Shown piece by piece: positions 1 to 7,036 of a DNA stretch of 7,951 bases. A model generated the notes under the pieces. The model was given only the letters and a program-made list of their open reading frames with translations. It searched no databases and was not told where the DNA came from. Every line of letters begins with the position of its first letter. Position 1 is the first letter of the stretch. A program made the translations under genes and the position numbers. Source of the stretch: Actinomycetota bacterium (GTDB taxonomy: Bacteria; Actinomycetota; Acidimicrobiia; IMCC26256; JACDBD01); NCBI GenBank assembly GCA_013695115.1, contig JACDBD010000095.1, forward strand, positions 1-7,951, written 5' to 3'.

Positions 1-309
1 GAGCCTGTCGAGCGCGCCCGGGTACGACCTGCCGTGTTCGTCTTCGACCTCGTTCGCCAGGAGGATGAGGCCGGCGCACGTGCCGAACACCGGGAGCCCA
101 TCGACCAGGCGCGACCGCAACGCGGCCTGCACGCCCGAACTGTCCAGGAGCTTGGCGATCGTCGTCGACTCGCCCCCGGGCAGGAACACCGCGTCGACGC
201 CGCTCAGATGGTCGGGGAGACGGACCTCGACCGGTTCGACGCCGAGCGCCTCGAGCACCTCAGCGTGCTCGCGGAACGCTCCCTGGAGCGCGAGGACCCC
301 GGCTTTCAC
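1..309 (-). CDS. pdxT: PLP synthase glutaminase subunit PdxT (partial, 3' end beyond window)
   Basis: The first 103 codons of the glutamine amidotransferase that hydrolyses glutamine and passes ammonia to PdxS for pyridoxal 5'-phosphate synthesis in the cytoplasm. I translated this by hand on the minus strand. It opens VKAGVLALQGAFREH, the usual PdxT N-terminus. It carries the PGGEST loop at residues 44-49 and FGTCAGLILL at 75-84, with C78 as the expected nucleophile. The His-Glu part of the triad falls outside the window, since the family is normally about 185-200 residues. The start is GTG at 309-307; no other ATG or GTG lies in frame just upstream, and the ribosome binding site is weak. 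It lies 117 nt downstream of pdxS, its obligate partner. The identification is secure; only the end is missing. Confidence 0.95.
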   Translation of the reverse strand, partial: MKAGVLALQGAFREHAEVLEALGVEPVEVRLPDHLSGVDAVFLPGGESTTIAKLLDSSGVQAALRSRLVDGLPVFGTCAGLILLANEVEDEHGRSYPGALDRL

Positions 310-426
310 CTGCTTGTCTCGCTCACTCGCTGCGGGCCGGGCCAGCCCATAACGGATTGGCCGACCCGCGGGCGCTCGTTCGCTGGCGAGCGGCTCCGCT
401 CCCTGCGGTCGCTACGTCGCCGCGTC
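310..426 (-). other. pdxS-pdxT intergenic spacer with overlapping dyads
   Basis: This 117-nt gap is the longest non-coding stretch in the window. It contains three inverted repeats: CGCTCG at 373-378 with CGAGCG at 387-392; GAGCGG at 388-393 with CCGCTC at 396-401; and a longer imperfect hairpin with arms around 332-343 and 359-369 and a 15-nt loop. The first two share 388-392, so they cannot form together. No T-run follows any of them on the minus strand, so this is not a typical intrinsic terminator. A structured leader, an mRNA-processing site or a degenerate intergenic repeat are all possible. The GC-rich background makes chance dyads likely. Confidence 0.35.
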
Positions 427-1314
427 TCACCAACCGCGCTCGGACAGGCGCACGTCGACCTTCTCGGACTCCTCGCCCCGCATGGGCTCGCCCAGCCCCC
501 GCGACACCTTGGCCACGATCCCGGCGTCGGCGTAGTGGGTGGTGGCTTCTACGATGGCCTTGGCCCGGGGCGCGGGGTCAGCGCTCTTGAAGATCCCGCT
601 CCCGACGAACACCGACTGGGCGCCCAGCTGCATCACCAGTGCGGCGTCCGCGGGGGTGGCGATGCCGCCGGCGCAGAACAGCGGCACCGGCAGCTCGCCC
701 CGCTGAGCGACCTCCTGCACGAGCTCGACTGGCGCCCGCAGCTCCTTCGCCGCCGCGAACCGCTCGGGTTCGTCGGCCACGGTGAGCCGGCGGATATCGC
801 CGAGGATGCTGCGCAGGTGACGCACCGCCTCCTTGATGTCGCCGGTCCCGGCCTCGCCCTTGGACCGGATGAGCGCCGCCCCCTCGGAGATCCGCCGCAG
901 CGCTTCGCCCAGGTTGGTGGCACCGCATACGAACGGAACGGTGAAGGCCCACTTGTCGACGTGATGCGCCTCGTCGGCCGGCGTCAGCACCTCGCTCTCG
1001 TCGACGTAGTCGACGCCGAGGGACTCGAGCACTTGGGCCTCGGCGAAATGCCCGATGCGGCACTTCGCCATGACCGGGATGGTCACCGCCTGCTGGATGC
1101 CCTCGATCATCACCGGGTCGCTCATGCGGGCGACCCCGCCGTCGCGGCGGATGTCGGCCGGAACCCGCTCGAGCGCCATCACCGCGGCCGCGCCGGCGTC
1201 CTCGGCAACCTTGGCGTGCTCGGGGGTGACGACGTCCATGATCACGCCGCCCCGCAGCATCTCGGCCAGTCCCCGCTTGACCCGGGCGGTGCCGGTGGCG
1301 CGATCCGGAGTCAC
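427..1314 (-). CDS. pdxS: PLP synthase catalytic subunit PdxS
   Basis: A TIM-barrel enzyme that makes pyridoxal 5'-phosphate from ribose 5-phosphate, glyceraldehyde 3-phosphate and ammonia supplied by PdxT; it forms a 12-mer of PdxS decorated by PdxT. The 295-residue length is normal for the family. Visible hallmarks are GGVIMDVV (D27), [11 protein letters not shown] at 46-56, [15 protein letters not shown] with the substrate-binding Lys at K84, and [17 protein letters not shown] with the second catalytic Lys at K152 and its phosphate-binding loop. VSRGLGEPM follows near the C-terminus, and the protein ends LSERGW. The start is GTG at 1314-1312, which gives the normal N-terminus, although the Shine-Dalgarno match is poor. 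It begins 20 nt after the preceding DUF3048 gene, so it is probably co-transcribed with the envelope genes upstream. No key residue is missing. Confidence 0.97.
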   Translation of the reverse strand: MTPDRATGTARVKRGLAEMLRGGVIMDVVTPEHAKVAEDAGAAAVMALERVPADIRRDGGVARMSDPVMIEGIQQAVTIPVMAKCRIGHFAEAQVLESLGVDYVDESEVLTPADEAHHVDKWAFTVPFVCGATNLGEALRRISEGAALIRSKGEAGTGDIKEAVRHLRSILGDIRRLTVADEPERFAAAKELRAPVELVQEVAQRGELPVPLFCAGGIATPADAALVMQLGAQSVFVGSGIFKSADPAPRAKAIVEATTHYADAGIVAKVSRGLGEPMRGEESEKVDVRLSERGW

Positions 1315-1334
1315 ACGCTCAGTCTACCGAGCGC

Positions 1335-2423
1335 CTACTCCTCGTCGGCCTGCTTCTTCTTCTTGGCTTTCGTCGTCGTGGTCGCCTCGGTCGGAGGGGG
1401 CGCCGGCGGCGGGCCGGCGACGACGTCGACGGCGGAGCCGATGGGCAGCAGCTCGACCCGCGTCGGCCCCGGCACCAGCTTGATCGGGTTCCTGGCGGCG
1501 TCGACGAACTGGGCCGGCTGCTCGGGCGCGGGGCGGACCCACCGCCCTCGGGTGAGTTGCCCGGCCGCGAACACCCAGACGTCGCCTTCACCGACCGTCT
1601 TCCCGTCGCTGTAGCCGGGGTACTCGATGAACTGCACCACGACGTTCGCCGGCGCGACCTGCGCACCCGACGCGGTCATGAACGGGGTCAGGCCGTACGA
1701 GCGGCGCCACCGCCCGAAGGCGGCGTCCCACGCGTAGGTCGGGTCGTACCCGCGGGTGAAGCCGACCCGGAACGCGGCCACCGGCTCGAGCGCGGCCCAG
1801 GTCTCGCCCGGAGCCAGGTACGTGAACAAAGGGGGCGGGGGCACCGGCTGGCCGCCGCGGTCGAAGAGCGCCTGCCCGTACCCGAAGAGGTTGCCGGGAG
1901 CGGACCGGCCGCGGTCGCGGTACATGGCGGTGCCGGTCGCGCTCTCGTCGACCAGGTTCACCGGCGCGTCGGCAATGTGGGCATTGGGACCCGGTGCGCC
2001 CCCCGAGTAGGCGAAGATCCCGCCGATGGGCCAGACGATGTTGGGGTCCATGTCCCGCACCGAGCGGATGGGCCCGACGGTCTCGGGGACGGTGGAGTTG
2101 AAGATCACCGCGAACCGCGTGATCGCGCCTTCGACAACCTCCTCGTACACGACGTCGGCAAGGTCGAGCCCGGCCTGGGGCCGGGCTGCGGGCGAGTTCT
2201 CGATCTTCACCGTGAGCGCGGGCCGGGTCAGCGACGCGCCGCTGGGATCGGGCAACCCGGTGAGCGGCGCGACCGGCGGCGGCAGAGTCGTCGTCGTGGA
2301 CTCGGGAGGTGCCTTCTTCTGCTTCTTCTTGACCTCTTCCTTGTCGTCACCGCCCCCGCAGGCCGCGACCCCGGCCACGGCGAACACCGCGGTGGCGAGT
2401 AGCGCGACGGGACGACGGATCAC
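1335..2423 (-). CDS. DUF3048 (YerB-like) lipoprotein, second copy
   Basis: A predicted 362-residue lipoprotein of unknown function. The signal peptide MIRRPVALLATAVFAVAG runs into a VAAC lipobox, so C22 should be lipidated and the protein held on the outer face of the membrane. A charged, Thr/Pro-rich tether (about 23-50) leads to the DUF3048 region, with VAPLTGLPD near 51-59, ADVVYEEV near 89-96, VGPIRSVR near 116-123 and FAYSGGA near 137-143. The C-terminal half has GGQPVPPPPLF and VELLP motifs. It ends in a Thr- then Lys-rich tail (about 336-362) absent from the other copy. The GTG start at 2423-2421 overlaps the preceding stop as GTGA with no good Shine-Dalgarno, suggesting translational coupling. 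It is a paralogue of the adjacent upstream gene, roughly half identical by eye. The family assignment comes from recognised motifs; no catalytic role is claimed. Confidence 0.88.
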   Translation of the reverse strand: MIRRPVALLATAVFAVAGVAACGGGDDKEEVKKKQKKAPPESTTTTLPPPVAPLTGLPDPSGASLTRPALTVKIENSPAARPQAGLDLADVVYEEVVEGAITRFAVIFNSTVPETVGPIRSVRDMDPNIVWPIGGIFAYSGGAPGPNAHIADAPVNLVDESATGTAMYRDRGRSAPGNLFGYGQALFDRGGQPVPPPPLFTYLAPGETWAALEPVAAFRVGFTRGYDPTYAWDAAFGRWRRSYGLTPFMTASGAQVAPANVVVQFIEYPGYSDGKTVGEGDVWVFAAGQLTRGRWVRPAPEQPAQFVDAARNPIKLVPGPTRVELLPIGSAVDVVAGPPPAPPPTEATTTTKAKKKKQADEE

Positions 2424-3445
2424 GTACTTGGCGTCGCGGGCGCCGGCGGCGGCCCGACCAGGTCGACCGGCGACAGGTTCGGGAGCAACTCGACCCAGGT
2501 CGACCCCGGGAGCAGCTTGACCGGCTGGCCGGCAGCGTCGAAGTAATTGATGGTCTCCTCCCGGGCGGCGCGGCTCCAGGTGCCCCGGATCAGCTTCCCG
2601 TCGGAGAAGATCCAGGCCACGCCCTCGCCGATGACGTTGCCTTCACCACCCCCGGTGTACTGGGTGAACTGCACGATCACGTTGGTGGGCGCGATCTGCG
2701 CGAGGTTGCTCATCGTGAAGGGCACGCCGTCGATGTCGCGCTTCCAGGTGCGGGTGGCGGCGTCGTAGGCGTAGTTGGGCGCGTAGCCAGGCCTGAAGCC
2801 GACCCGGAACGAGGTCACGGTCTCCCCGGCGAACACCTCGCCCTCGGCGAGGTACTCGAACAGCGGCGGTGGCGGCACCGGCTGGCCACCCTTGTCGAAG
2901 AGGGCCTGCGGCCGACCGAACAGGTTGTGCGGCGCCTCCTTGGCGTCGTTGCGGAACATGGCGTCGCCGGCGGCGTTCTCGTCGATCGCGTTCACCGGCG
3001 CCTGCCTGACCTTCTCGACGTTGGGGCCGGCACCACCGGAGTACGCGAAAACTCCGCCGATCGCGGCAACAAGATCGGGGTCGATGGCCCGGACCGAGCG
3101 GATCGGGCCGACCTCGGGCGGAACTTGCGACTGGAAGATGGCGGTGAACCGGGTGATGCCGCCCTCCGTCACCTCCTCGTACACGACGTCGGCCTGGTCG
3201 ACGCCGGTCTGGGGCCGGACGCACTGTCCGCCAGGCTCACAGATGTTGTCGACCTTGACCGTGAGCGCGGGCCGAGTCTGGGCGGTGTCGTCGAGGTCGG
3301 GCAGCCCGGTGAGAGGCGCAACCGCGACGACCTCCTCCTCGTTCTTGGGCTCGGCCTTCTTCTCGGTCTCGTCGTCACCGCCACCACCACAGGCAGCGAG
3401 GGCGACGGCCAGCGCGAGCACGGTCGCGAGGAAGGAACGGCGCAC
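2420..3445 (-). CDS. DUF3048 (YerB-like) lipoprotein, first copy
   Basis: A predicted 341-residue lipoprotein of unknown function. The signal peptide MRRSFLATVLALAVALAAC contains an LAAC lipobox with C19 as the lipidated residue. An acidic tether follows (about 20-40, rich in Glu and Asp), then the DUF3048 region with VAPLTGLPD, ADVVYEEV, VGPIRSVR, FAYSGGA, NLFG, GGQPVPPPPLF and VELLP motifs in the same order as in its neighbour. It has a short insertion, ICEPGGQC (C69 and C75), that the other copy lacks; the two cysteines could form a disulfide outside the cell. The GTG start at 3445-3443 directly follows the htpX TAA, and AAGGAG inside the end of htpX sits 6 nt upstream. It ends in a Pro-rich stretch. 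It probably acts in or near the envelope with LemA and HtpX, but this rests on position only. Confidence 0.88.
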   Translation of the reverse strand: MRRSFLATVLALAVALAACGGGGDDETEKKAEPKNEEEVVAVAPLTGLPDLDDTAQTRPALTVKVDNICEPGGQCVRPQTGVDQADVVYEEVTEGGITRFTAIFQSQVPPEVGPIRSVRAIDPDLVAAIGGVFAYSGGAGPNVEKVRQAPVNAIDENAAGDAMFRNDAKEAPHNLFGRPQALFDKGGQPVPPPPLFEYLAEGEVFAGETVTSFRVGFRPGYAPNYAYDAATRTWKRDIDGVPFTMSNLAQIAPTNVIVQFTQYTGGGEGNVIGEGVAWIFSDGKLIRGTWSRAAREETINYFDAAGQPVKLLPGSTWVELLPNLSPVDLVGPPPAPATPST

Positions 3446-4351
3446 TTACATCTCCTTCAGAATGCGGATCCGCTCGTCGAGCGGCGGGTGGGTGTCGAAG
3501 GCGCGGTTGAGCCAGGTCCGCTTGTGCTGCTGATCACGATCGAGTGGCGACTCTATCCAGAGCTGGGCAGTGGCGCGAGTGGCGGAATGAACGACGGCTT
3601 GGTCGGCCTTGAGCTTCTCCAGGGCCGACACCAGGCCCGGCGGGTACCGGGTGAGCTGCACGCCGCTCGCATCAGCCAGCAGCTCGCGCTTGCGGCTCAT
3701 GGCGAACTGCATGAGCTGGGCGACGAACGGCGCCAGGATCAAGAGGGCGAAGGCGAGGATCACGAGGAGAATTCCTAGGTTGCCGCCGCCGGAGCGGTCA
3801 CGCCGGCCCCGCCCTCCGCCGAACCACATGAACCGCAGGCCGATGTCGGCCATCAGCGCGATCACGCCGACAGCGACAACCGCGACCGTCCCCACCAGGA
3901 TGTCGTAGTTCTTGATGTGGGCGAGCTCGTGGGCGATCACGCCCTCGAGCTCGACCCGGTTCATCGTCTGGAGCAGCCCGGTCGTCACCGCCAGGGCGGC
4001 GTGCTTCGGGTTGCGGCCGGTGGCGAAGGCGTTCGGCGCGGGGTCGTCGACGACGTAGAGGCGAGGCTTCGGGAGCCCGGCGGCGATGCAGAGACCCTCG
4101 ACCAGGTTGTGGTAGCGCCGGTACTCGGGCCCGTCGGCGGGCTTGGCCCGGCTGACTGCCAGCGCCACCTTGTCGGAGGAGTAATAGGCGAAGAACGCCA
4201 TCCCGACCGCGACCACCACCGCGATCACCAGGCCGACGACGCCGAAGCCGAGCAGGATGTCGAACGCGATCGCGACCGCGGCGATCAGGACGACGAAGAA
4301 GAACAGCAGGACGAACGTCCGCCGCTTGTTGCGCGCGATCTGGTCGTACAG
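3446..4351 (-). CDS. htpX: HtpX-like M48 family membrane zinc metalloprotease
   Basis: A membrane-embedded M48 peptidase; the family clips misfolded or damaged membrane proteins from the cytoplasmic side. The zinc site HELAH is at residues 141-145 (E142 catalytic), and the third ligand is probably E223 in SRKRELLADASG. NAFATGRNP, typical of HtpX, precedes the zinc helix. Hydrophobic segments lie near 12-30, 33-57, 153-175 and 190-215, with a Gly/Arg-rich loop after the third. The first ATG/GTG/TTG in frame is GTG at 4228, which would discard the N-terminal YDQIARNKRR and the first membrane helix. I place the start at CTG 4351-4349, with GAGG 5 nt upstream, giving 301 residues, the usual size. 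It follows lemA by 45 nt. Function is secure; the start codon is inferred. Confidence 0.9.
   Translation of the reverse strand: MYDQIARNKRRTFVLLFFFVVLIAAVAIAFDILLGFGVVGLVIAVVVAVGMAFFAYYSSDKVALAVSRAKPADGPEYRRYHNLVEGLCIAAGLPKPRLYVVDDPAPNAFATGRNPKHAALAVTTGLLQTMNRVELEGVIAHELAHIKNYDILVGTVAVVAVGVIALMADIGLRFMWFGGGRGRRDRSGGGNLGILLVILAFALLILAPFVAQLMQFAMSRKRELLADASGVQLTRYPPGLVSALEKLKADQAVVHSATRATAQLWIESPLDRDQQHKRTWLNRAFDTHPPLDERIRILKEM
3452..3457 (-). promoter_or_regulatory. Shine-Dalgarno of first DUF3048 gene
   Basis: AAGGAG on the minus strand, 6 nt before the GTG at 3445. It lies inside the last codons of htpX (LKEM, stop), so ribosomes finishing htpX are placed to restart on the lipoprotein gene. 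It fixes the GTG start. Confidence 0.8.
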
Positions 4352-4356
4352 GAGGA

Positions 4357-4360
4357 CCTC
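4357..4360 (-). promoter_or_regulatory. Ribosome binding site supporting a CTG start of htpX
   Basis: GAGG (within GACGAGG) on the minus strand, separated by 5 nt from CTG at 4351-4349. An in-frame TGA lies 11 codons upstream of this CTG, and no ATG, GTG or TTG occurs in frame between that stop and 4228. Spacing is good, though the match is short. Confidence 0.5.
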
Positions 4361-4396
4361 GTCAGTCCGCCGGGCGCCCCGGAGTCAACGCGGGCG

Positions 4397-4948
4397 TCAG
4401 AACTCCACCTTGACCGGTCCGGTGGCCTCGGGGTCGCCCTCGAAGTACTCCCGCTTCTCGAAGTTGAACATCCCGGCGATGACCGTGCGGGGGAACGTCT
4501 GGATCTTGTTGTTATACGAGAGCACTGAGTCGTTGTAGAACTGCCGCGAGTAGGCGATACGGTCCTCGGTCGAGGTCAGCTCCTCCTGGAGGTTCAGGAA
4601 GTTCTGGTTGGCCTTCAGGTCGGGGTACGCCTCCGCCACCGCGAACAGGCTCTTGAGCGCGCCGGAGAGGACGTTCTCGGCCTGGGCCTGCTCGGCCGGG
4701 CCCTGGGCGTTGAGGGCGTTGGCCCTCGCCTGGGTGACGGCCTCGAAGGTCGACTTCTCGTGGGCGGCGTAGCCCTTGACCGACTCGACCAGGTTGGGGA
4801 TCAGGTCGTAGCGACGCTTGAGCTGCACGTCGATCTGCGACCAGGCGTTGTCGATCCGGTTCCGCAACCGGACCAGCCCGTTGTACATCAGGATGACGAC
4901 AACGACGAGGACGAGGACGATTGCCCCCACGATGATGAGCCCGATCAC
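4397..4948 (-). CDS. lemA: LemA family membrane protein
   Basis: A 183-residue LemA protein with one N-terminal membrane helix (about 2-21) and a long helical soluble domain. Signature stretches are [20 protein letters not shown] at about 23-42, [22 protein letters not shown] just after it, the [17 protein letters not shown] block near 108-124, and [10 protein letters not shown] towards the C-terminus. The length is typical. The molecular role is unsettled; LemA genes recurrently sit beside M48/HtpX proteases, as here, and a role with the protease at the membrane is likely. The start is GTG at 4948-4946 with AGGAG 8 nt upstream. It begins 37 nt after the phosphatase stop. The family call is very safe and the function is not. 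Confidence 0.95.
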   Translation of the reverse strand: MIGLIIVGAIVLVLVVVVILMYNGLVRLRNRIDNAWSQIDVQLKRRYDLIPNLVESVKGYAAHEKSTFEAVTQARANALNAQGPAEQAQAENVLSGALKSLFAVAEAYPDLKANQNFLNLQEELTSTEDRIAYSRQFYNDSVLSYNNKIQTFPRTVIAGMFNFEKREYFEGDPEATGPVKVEF

Positions 4949-4956
4949 GTAGTGCG

Positions 4957-4961
4957 CTCCT
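4957..4961 (-). promoter_or_regulatory. Shine-Dalgarno of lemA
   Basis: AGGAG on the minus strand, 8 nt before GTG 4948. It is one of the clearest ribosome binding sites in the window and fixes the lemA start. Because lemA has its own site in a 37-nt gap, it need not depend on coupling to the phosphatase gene. Confidence 0.75.
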
Positions 4962-4985
4962 ACTCAGGGAATGAGACCGGGCGCA

Positions 4986-5942
4986 TCATATAGCCCCGCC
5001 CTCCAACCGCTCCCGCAGTCGCCCCATCCCTCGCTCGAGGGCGGTCAGCAACAAGGAGTGGAGCGGCGCACTGGCGGCGGCCAGGACCGCGAGCCCGTGC
5101 CCGCGAGACGAGCCGACGGCGGGGTGGTCGTCGAGTGCCCGCCCGTCGGCGTGGGTGATGACTCCCCCGACCTCGGACACGATCAGCGCGGCCGCGGCGA
5201 CGTCGTACGGGAAGTTGGTGCACACCGAGCCCTCCCCCACCGCGAGGAACGCCGCCTCGGTCGCCGGGGCCTCGTCGACGATGCGGCGACCCACGTCCAC
5301 GTAGGCGTCGAGCTGCCCGGTGGCGATCCGGGTCAGGTTGAACGCGGCCGAGCCGAGGTCGAAGTAGCCCCCGCCCATGCCCGACCCGTCGACGAGCTCT
5401 TCGAGCACGACACTCGTCGGCAGCAGTGGGCGCCCCCGCAGGCCTGCGGTCCAGAACAGCGCCGAGAGGTCGGTGTTCTGCGAGGGCGCGAGCGGGATCG
5501 GGGTGCCCGACGACGCCGCGCCCCGCGCGCCCATGCCCCGACGCGCCCGGAACCGGTCGCCGCTCTTGAGCTCGTGGACGACGCCGTAGGAGACGTCACC
5601 CAGACGCGCGTCCTCCGAGGGCGGCACCACCGCGATCGAGATGCAGCACGACTCCAAGCCGGCGGCCGCGGGCCGGGTGCCGTCGACCGGGTCGATCACC
5701 AGGAAGGCGCGGGGCCGCCCGTACGTCACCAGGCCGCGGTCCTCGGAGTAGAAGCCGATGTCGCCGGCGGCCGTCAGCCGTTCCTCGACGACCCGTTCGG
5801 CGACCTCGTCGATCGCGAGCGTGGCGTCGCCACCGGGGGCGCGGGCGACCCGGGTGCGTGCTCCGGCCGTTCCCAGATGCGGAGCAACCGCCGCCCGCAC
5901 CAGCTCGGCGACCTCGTCGGCGAGGCGCTCGATCTCGGTCAC
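4986..5942 (-). CDS. Inositol-monophosphatase-family phosphatase
   Basis: A 318-residue member of the Mg-dependent, Li-sensitive phosphatase superfamily (inositol monophosphatase, FBPase, CysQ). The metal-site motifs are present: GDATLAIDEVAE (D45), FYSED with E67, and DPVDGT at 84-89 (D84, D87). Near the C-terminus is YDVAAAALIVSEVGG with D247, where the family more often has Trp-Asp. The substrate could be inositol 1-phosphate, another sugar phosphate, PAP, or, given its position right after pimA, phosphatidylinositol phosphate; sequence alone does not decide. No signal peptide or membrane helix is seen, so it should be cytosolic. The start is GTG at 5942-5940, 3 nt after the pimA stop and without a good Shine-Dalgarno, implying translational coupling. 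It is somewhat longer than a minimal IMPase (about 260-280), with extra sequence around 130-195. Confidence 0.88.
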   Translation of the reverse strand: MTEIERLADEVAELVRAAVAPHLGTAGARTRVARAPGGDATLAIDEVAERVVEERLTAAGDIGFYSEDRGLVTYGRPRAFLVIDPVDGTRPAAAGLESCCISIAVVPPSEDARLGDVSYGVVHELKSGDRFRARRGMGARGAASSGTPIPLAPSQNTDLSALFWTAGLRGRPLLPTSVVLEELVDGSGMGGGYFDLGSAAFNLTRIATGQLDAYVDVGRRIVDEAPATEAAFLAVGEGSVCTNFPYDVAAAALIVSEVGGVITHADGRALDDHPAVGSSRGHGLAVLAAASAPLHSLLLTALERGMGRLRERLEGGAI

Positions 5943-5945
5943 GGA

Positions 5946-7031
5946 TCAGCGGGGCGGGCCGACGGCGATGGCCTCCTCGTACACGCCGACGAACCGCTCC
6001 GCCAGGGTCGCCATCGAGAGCTCGTCGGCGCGCCGCCGTCCCGCTTCGACGAGCCGGTCGCGTTGGCCGGCGTCGTCGAGCAGCCGGTGGAGGGCGAGTC
6101 GCAGGGCGTCAGGATCGCCGGGAGGCACGATCAGGGCCTCGCGGTCGGGACGGGCGACGCTTCGATACCCCGGGATATCGGACGCGATCGCGGCAACACC
6201 CGCGGCCATCGCCTCGAGCAGCACCACGCCGAACGACTCGCTCGCGACCGACGGGAAGGCGGCGATGGTCGCCCCCCGAAGACGAGCCGCCTTCTCGTGG
6301 TCGGAGATGCGGCCGAGCCACTCCACCCCGGGCACGTTGCGCGCCCGAAGCTCGTCGGTCTGGGCACCCTCGCCCGCGACCCAGAGCACGGCGTCGCGAT
6401 CGAGCTCGGCGAACGCGTCCAACAGCACCGCGAGACCTTTGCGGGGCTCGTGCCGGCCGACGAAGACGATCGCGGGGCGAGTGCTCGGCCACGGGTCGGC
6501 GCTCGCGTAGCGCTCCACCTCGACCCCGTTCGGAAGCAGCTGGTAGCTGCCGCCGAAGGCTTCTTCGGCCTCGCGGCGCGCCTCGTCCGAGACCGCGGTG
6601 CGCACCGCCAGGCGGTCCAGGAAGTGGCGCAGCGGCGGGCGGAAGAACTGGTACCAGCGGTTCGGCTCCGAGTACGACGCGTGGAACGTGCCGACAAGCG
6701 GCGCCTCGGCCGCGAGCAATGCCGCGTGCGTGGGACCGGGGACGAGCGGCTCGTGGAGGTGCACCACGTCGGGCGCGACCACCCGGAGCGCCTCCAGCGT
6801 GTGCGCAGCCGCGGCCTTCCCGGCCGCGATCGGCGCGATGGAGCCGTTGGAGGAGAAGCGCACGCTCCCACCGACCACGGTGACACCCGGTTCGGGCGGC
6901 GGTCCGTCGCACGGCGCCACCACGCGGGCGTCGACGCCCAGATCCCGGAGAGACCGGGCCAGACCGAGCACCTGGCCCTGTACCCCACCGACGAACGTGA
7001 GCGAGTACGGCGAGATGATCATGACCCTCAC
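5946..7031 (-). CDS. pimA: PimA-like GT4 glycosyltransferase (phosphatidylinositol mannosyltransferase)
   Basis: A GT-B fold retaining glycosyltransferase of family GT4. PimA transfers mannose from GDP-mannose to position 2 of phosphatidyl-myo-inositol at the cytoplasmic face, the first step of PIM synthesis. Numbered from GTG 7031 (361 residues): MRVMIISPYSLTFVGGVQ at the N-terminus with the GGVQ loop at 15-18, SSNGS near 61-64, TFHASYSEPNR with H117 (PimA's essential His), VGRHEPRKGLAVLLDAF near 191-207 with R193 and K198 at the donor site, and ESFGVVLLEAM giving the EX7E pair E265/E273. GTG at 7040 would add three residues and overlap the previous stop as GTGA. I prefer 7031 because GAGGGTGA lies 5 nt upstream and the N-terminus then matches mycobacterial PimA. 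The patA-like neighbour supports the role. A different GT4 acceptor cannot be excluded. Confidence 0.88.
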   Translation of the reverse strand: MRVMIISPYSLTFVGGVQGQVLGLARSLRDLGVDARVVAPCDGPPPEPGVTVVGGSVRFSSNGSIAPIAAGKAAAAHTLEALRVVAPDVVHLHEPLVPGPTHAALLAAEAPLVGTFHASYSEPNRWYQFFRPPLRHFLDRLAVRTAVSDEARREAEEAFGGSYQLLPNGVEVERYASADPWPSTRPAIVFVGRHEPRKGLAVLLDAFAELDRDAVLWVAGEGAQTDELRARNVPGVEWLGRISDHEKAARLRGATIAAFPSVASESFGVVLLEAMAAGVAAIASDIPGYRSVARPDREALIVPPGDPDALRLALHRLLDDAGQRDRLVEAGRRRADELSMATLAERFVGVYEEAIAVGPPR

Positions 7032-7036
7032 GCCCG

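Larger units (their letters stand above)
1335..3445 (-). repeat. Tandem gene duplication (two DUF3048 lipoproteins)
   Basis: The two adjacent genes encode proteins with the same domain order and colinear motifs from lipobox to C-terminal VELLP. DNA identity is patchy: the longest match noticed is 23 nt, at 2137-2159 and 3171-3193, encoding the ADVVYEEV region. A head-to-tail duplication followed by long divergence explains this. The tethers, C-terminal tails and the cysteine-bearing insertion differ between copies. Confidence 0.85.

Noticed and set aside
332..401. Rho-independent terminator between pdxS and pdxT
   Set aside because: Hairpins are present but no T-rich run follows them on the minus strand, and the downstream gene is the functional partner of pdxS.
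34..1614. A 526-codon open frame on the plus strand
   Set aside because: It is antisense to pdxT, pdxS and the end of a DUF3048 gene, all strongly supported; low-complexity composition and no motif.
4985..4990. TATGAT on the minus strand as a possible -10 box for lemA
   Set aside because: It overlaps the phosphatase stop region and is one mismatch from consensus, but no convincing -35 sits at a proper distance, and one hexamer is weak evidence.
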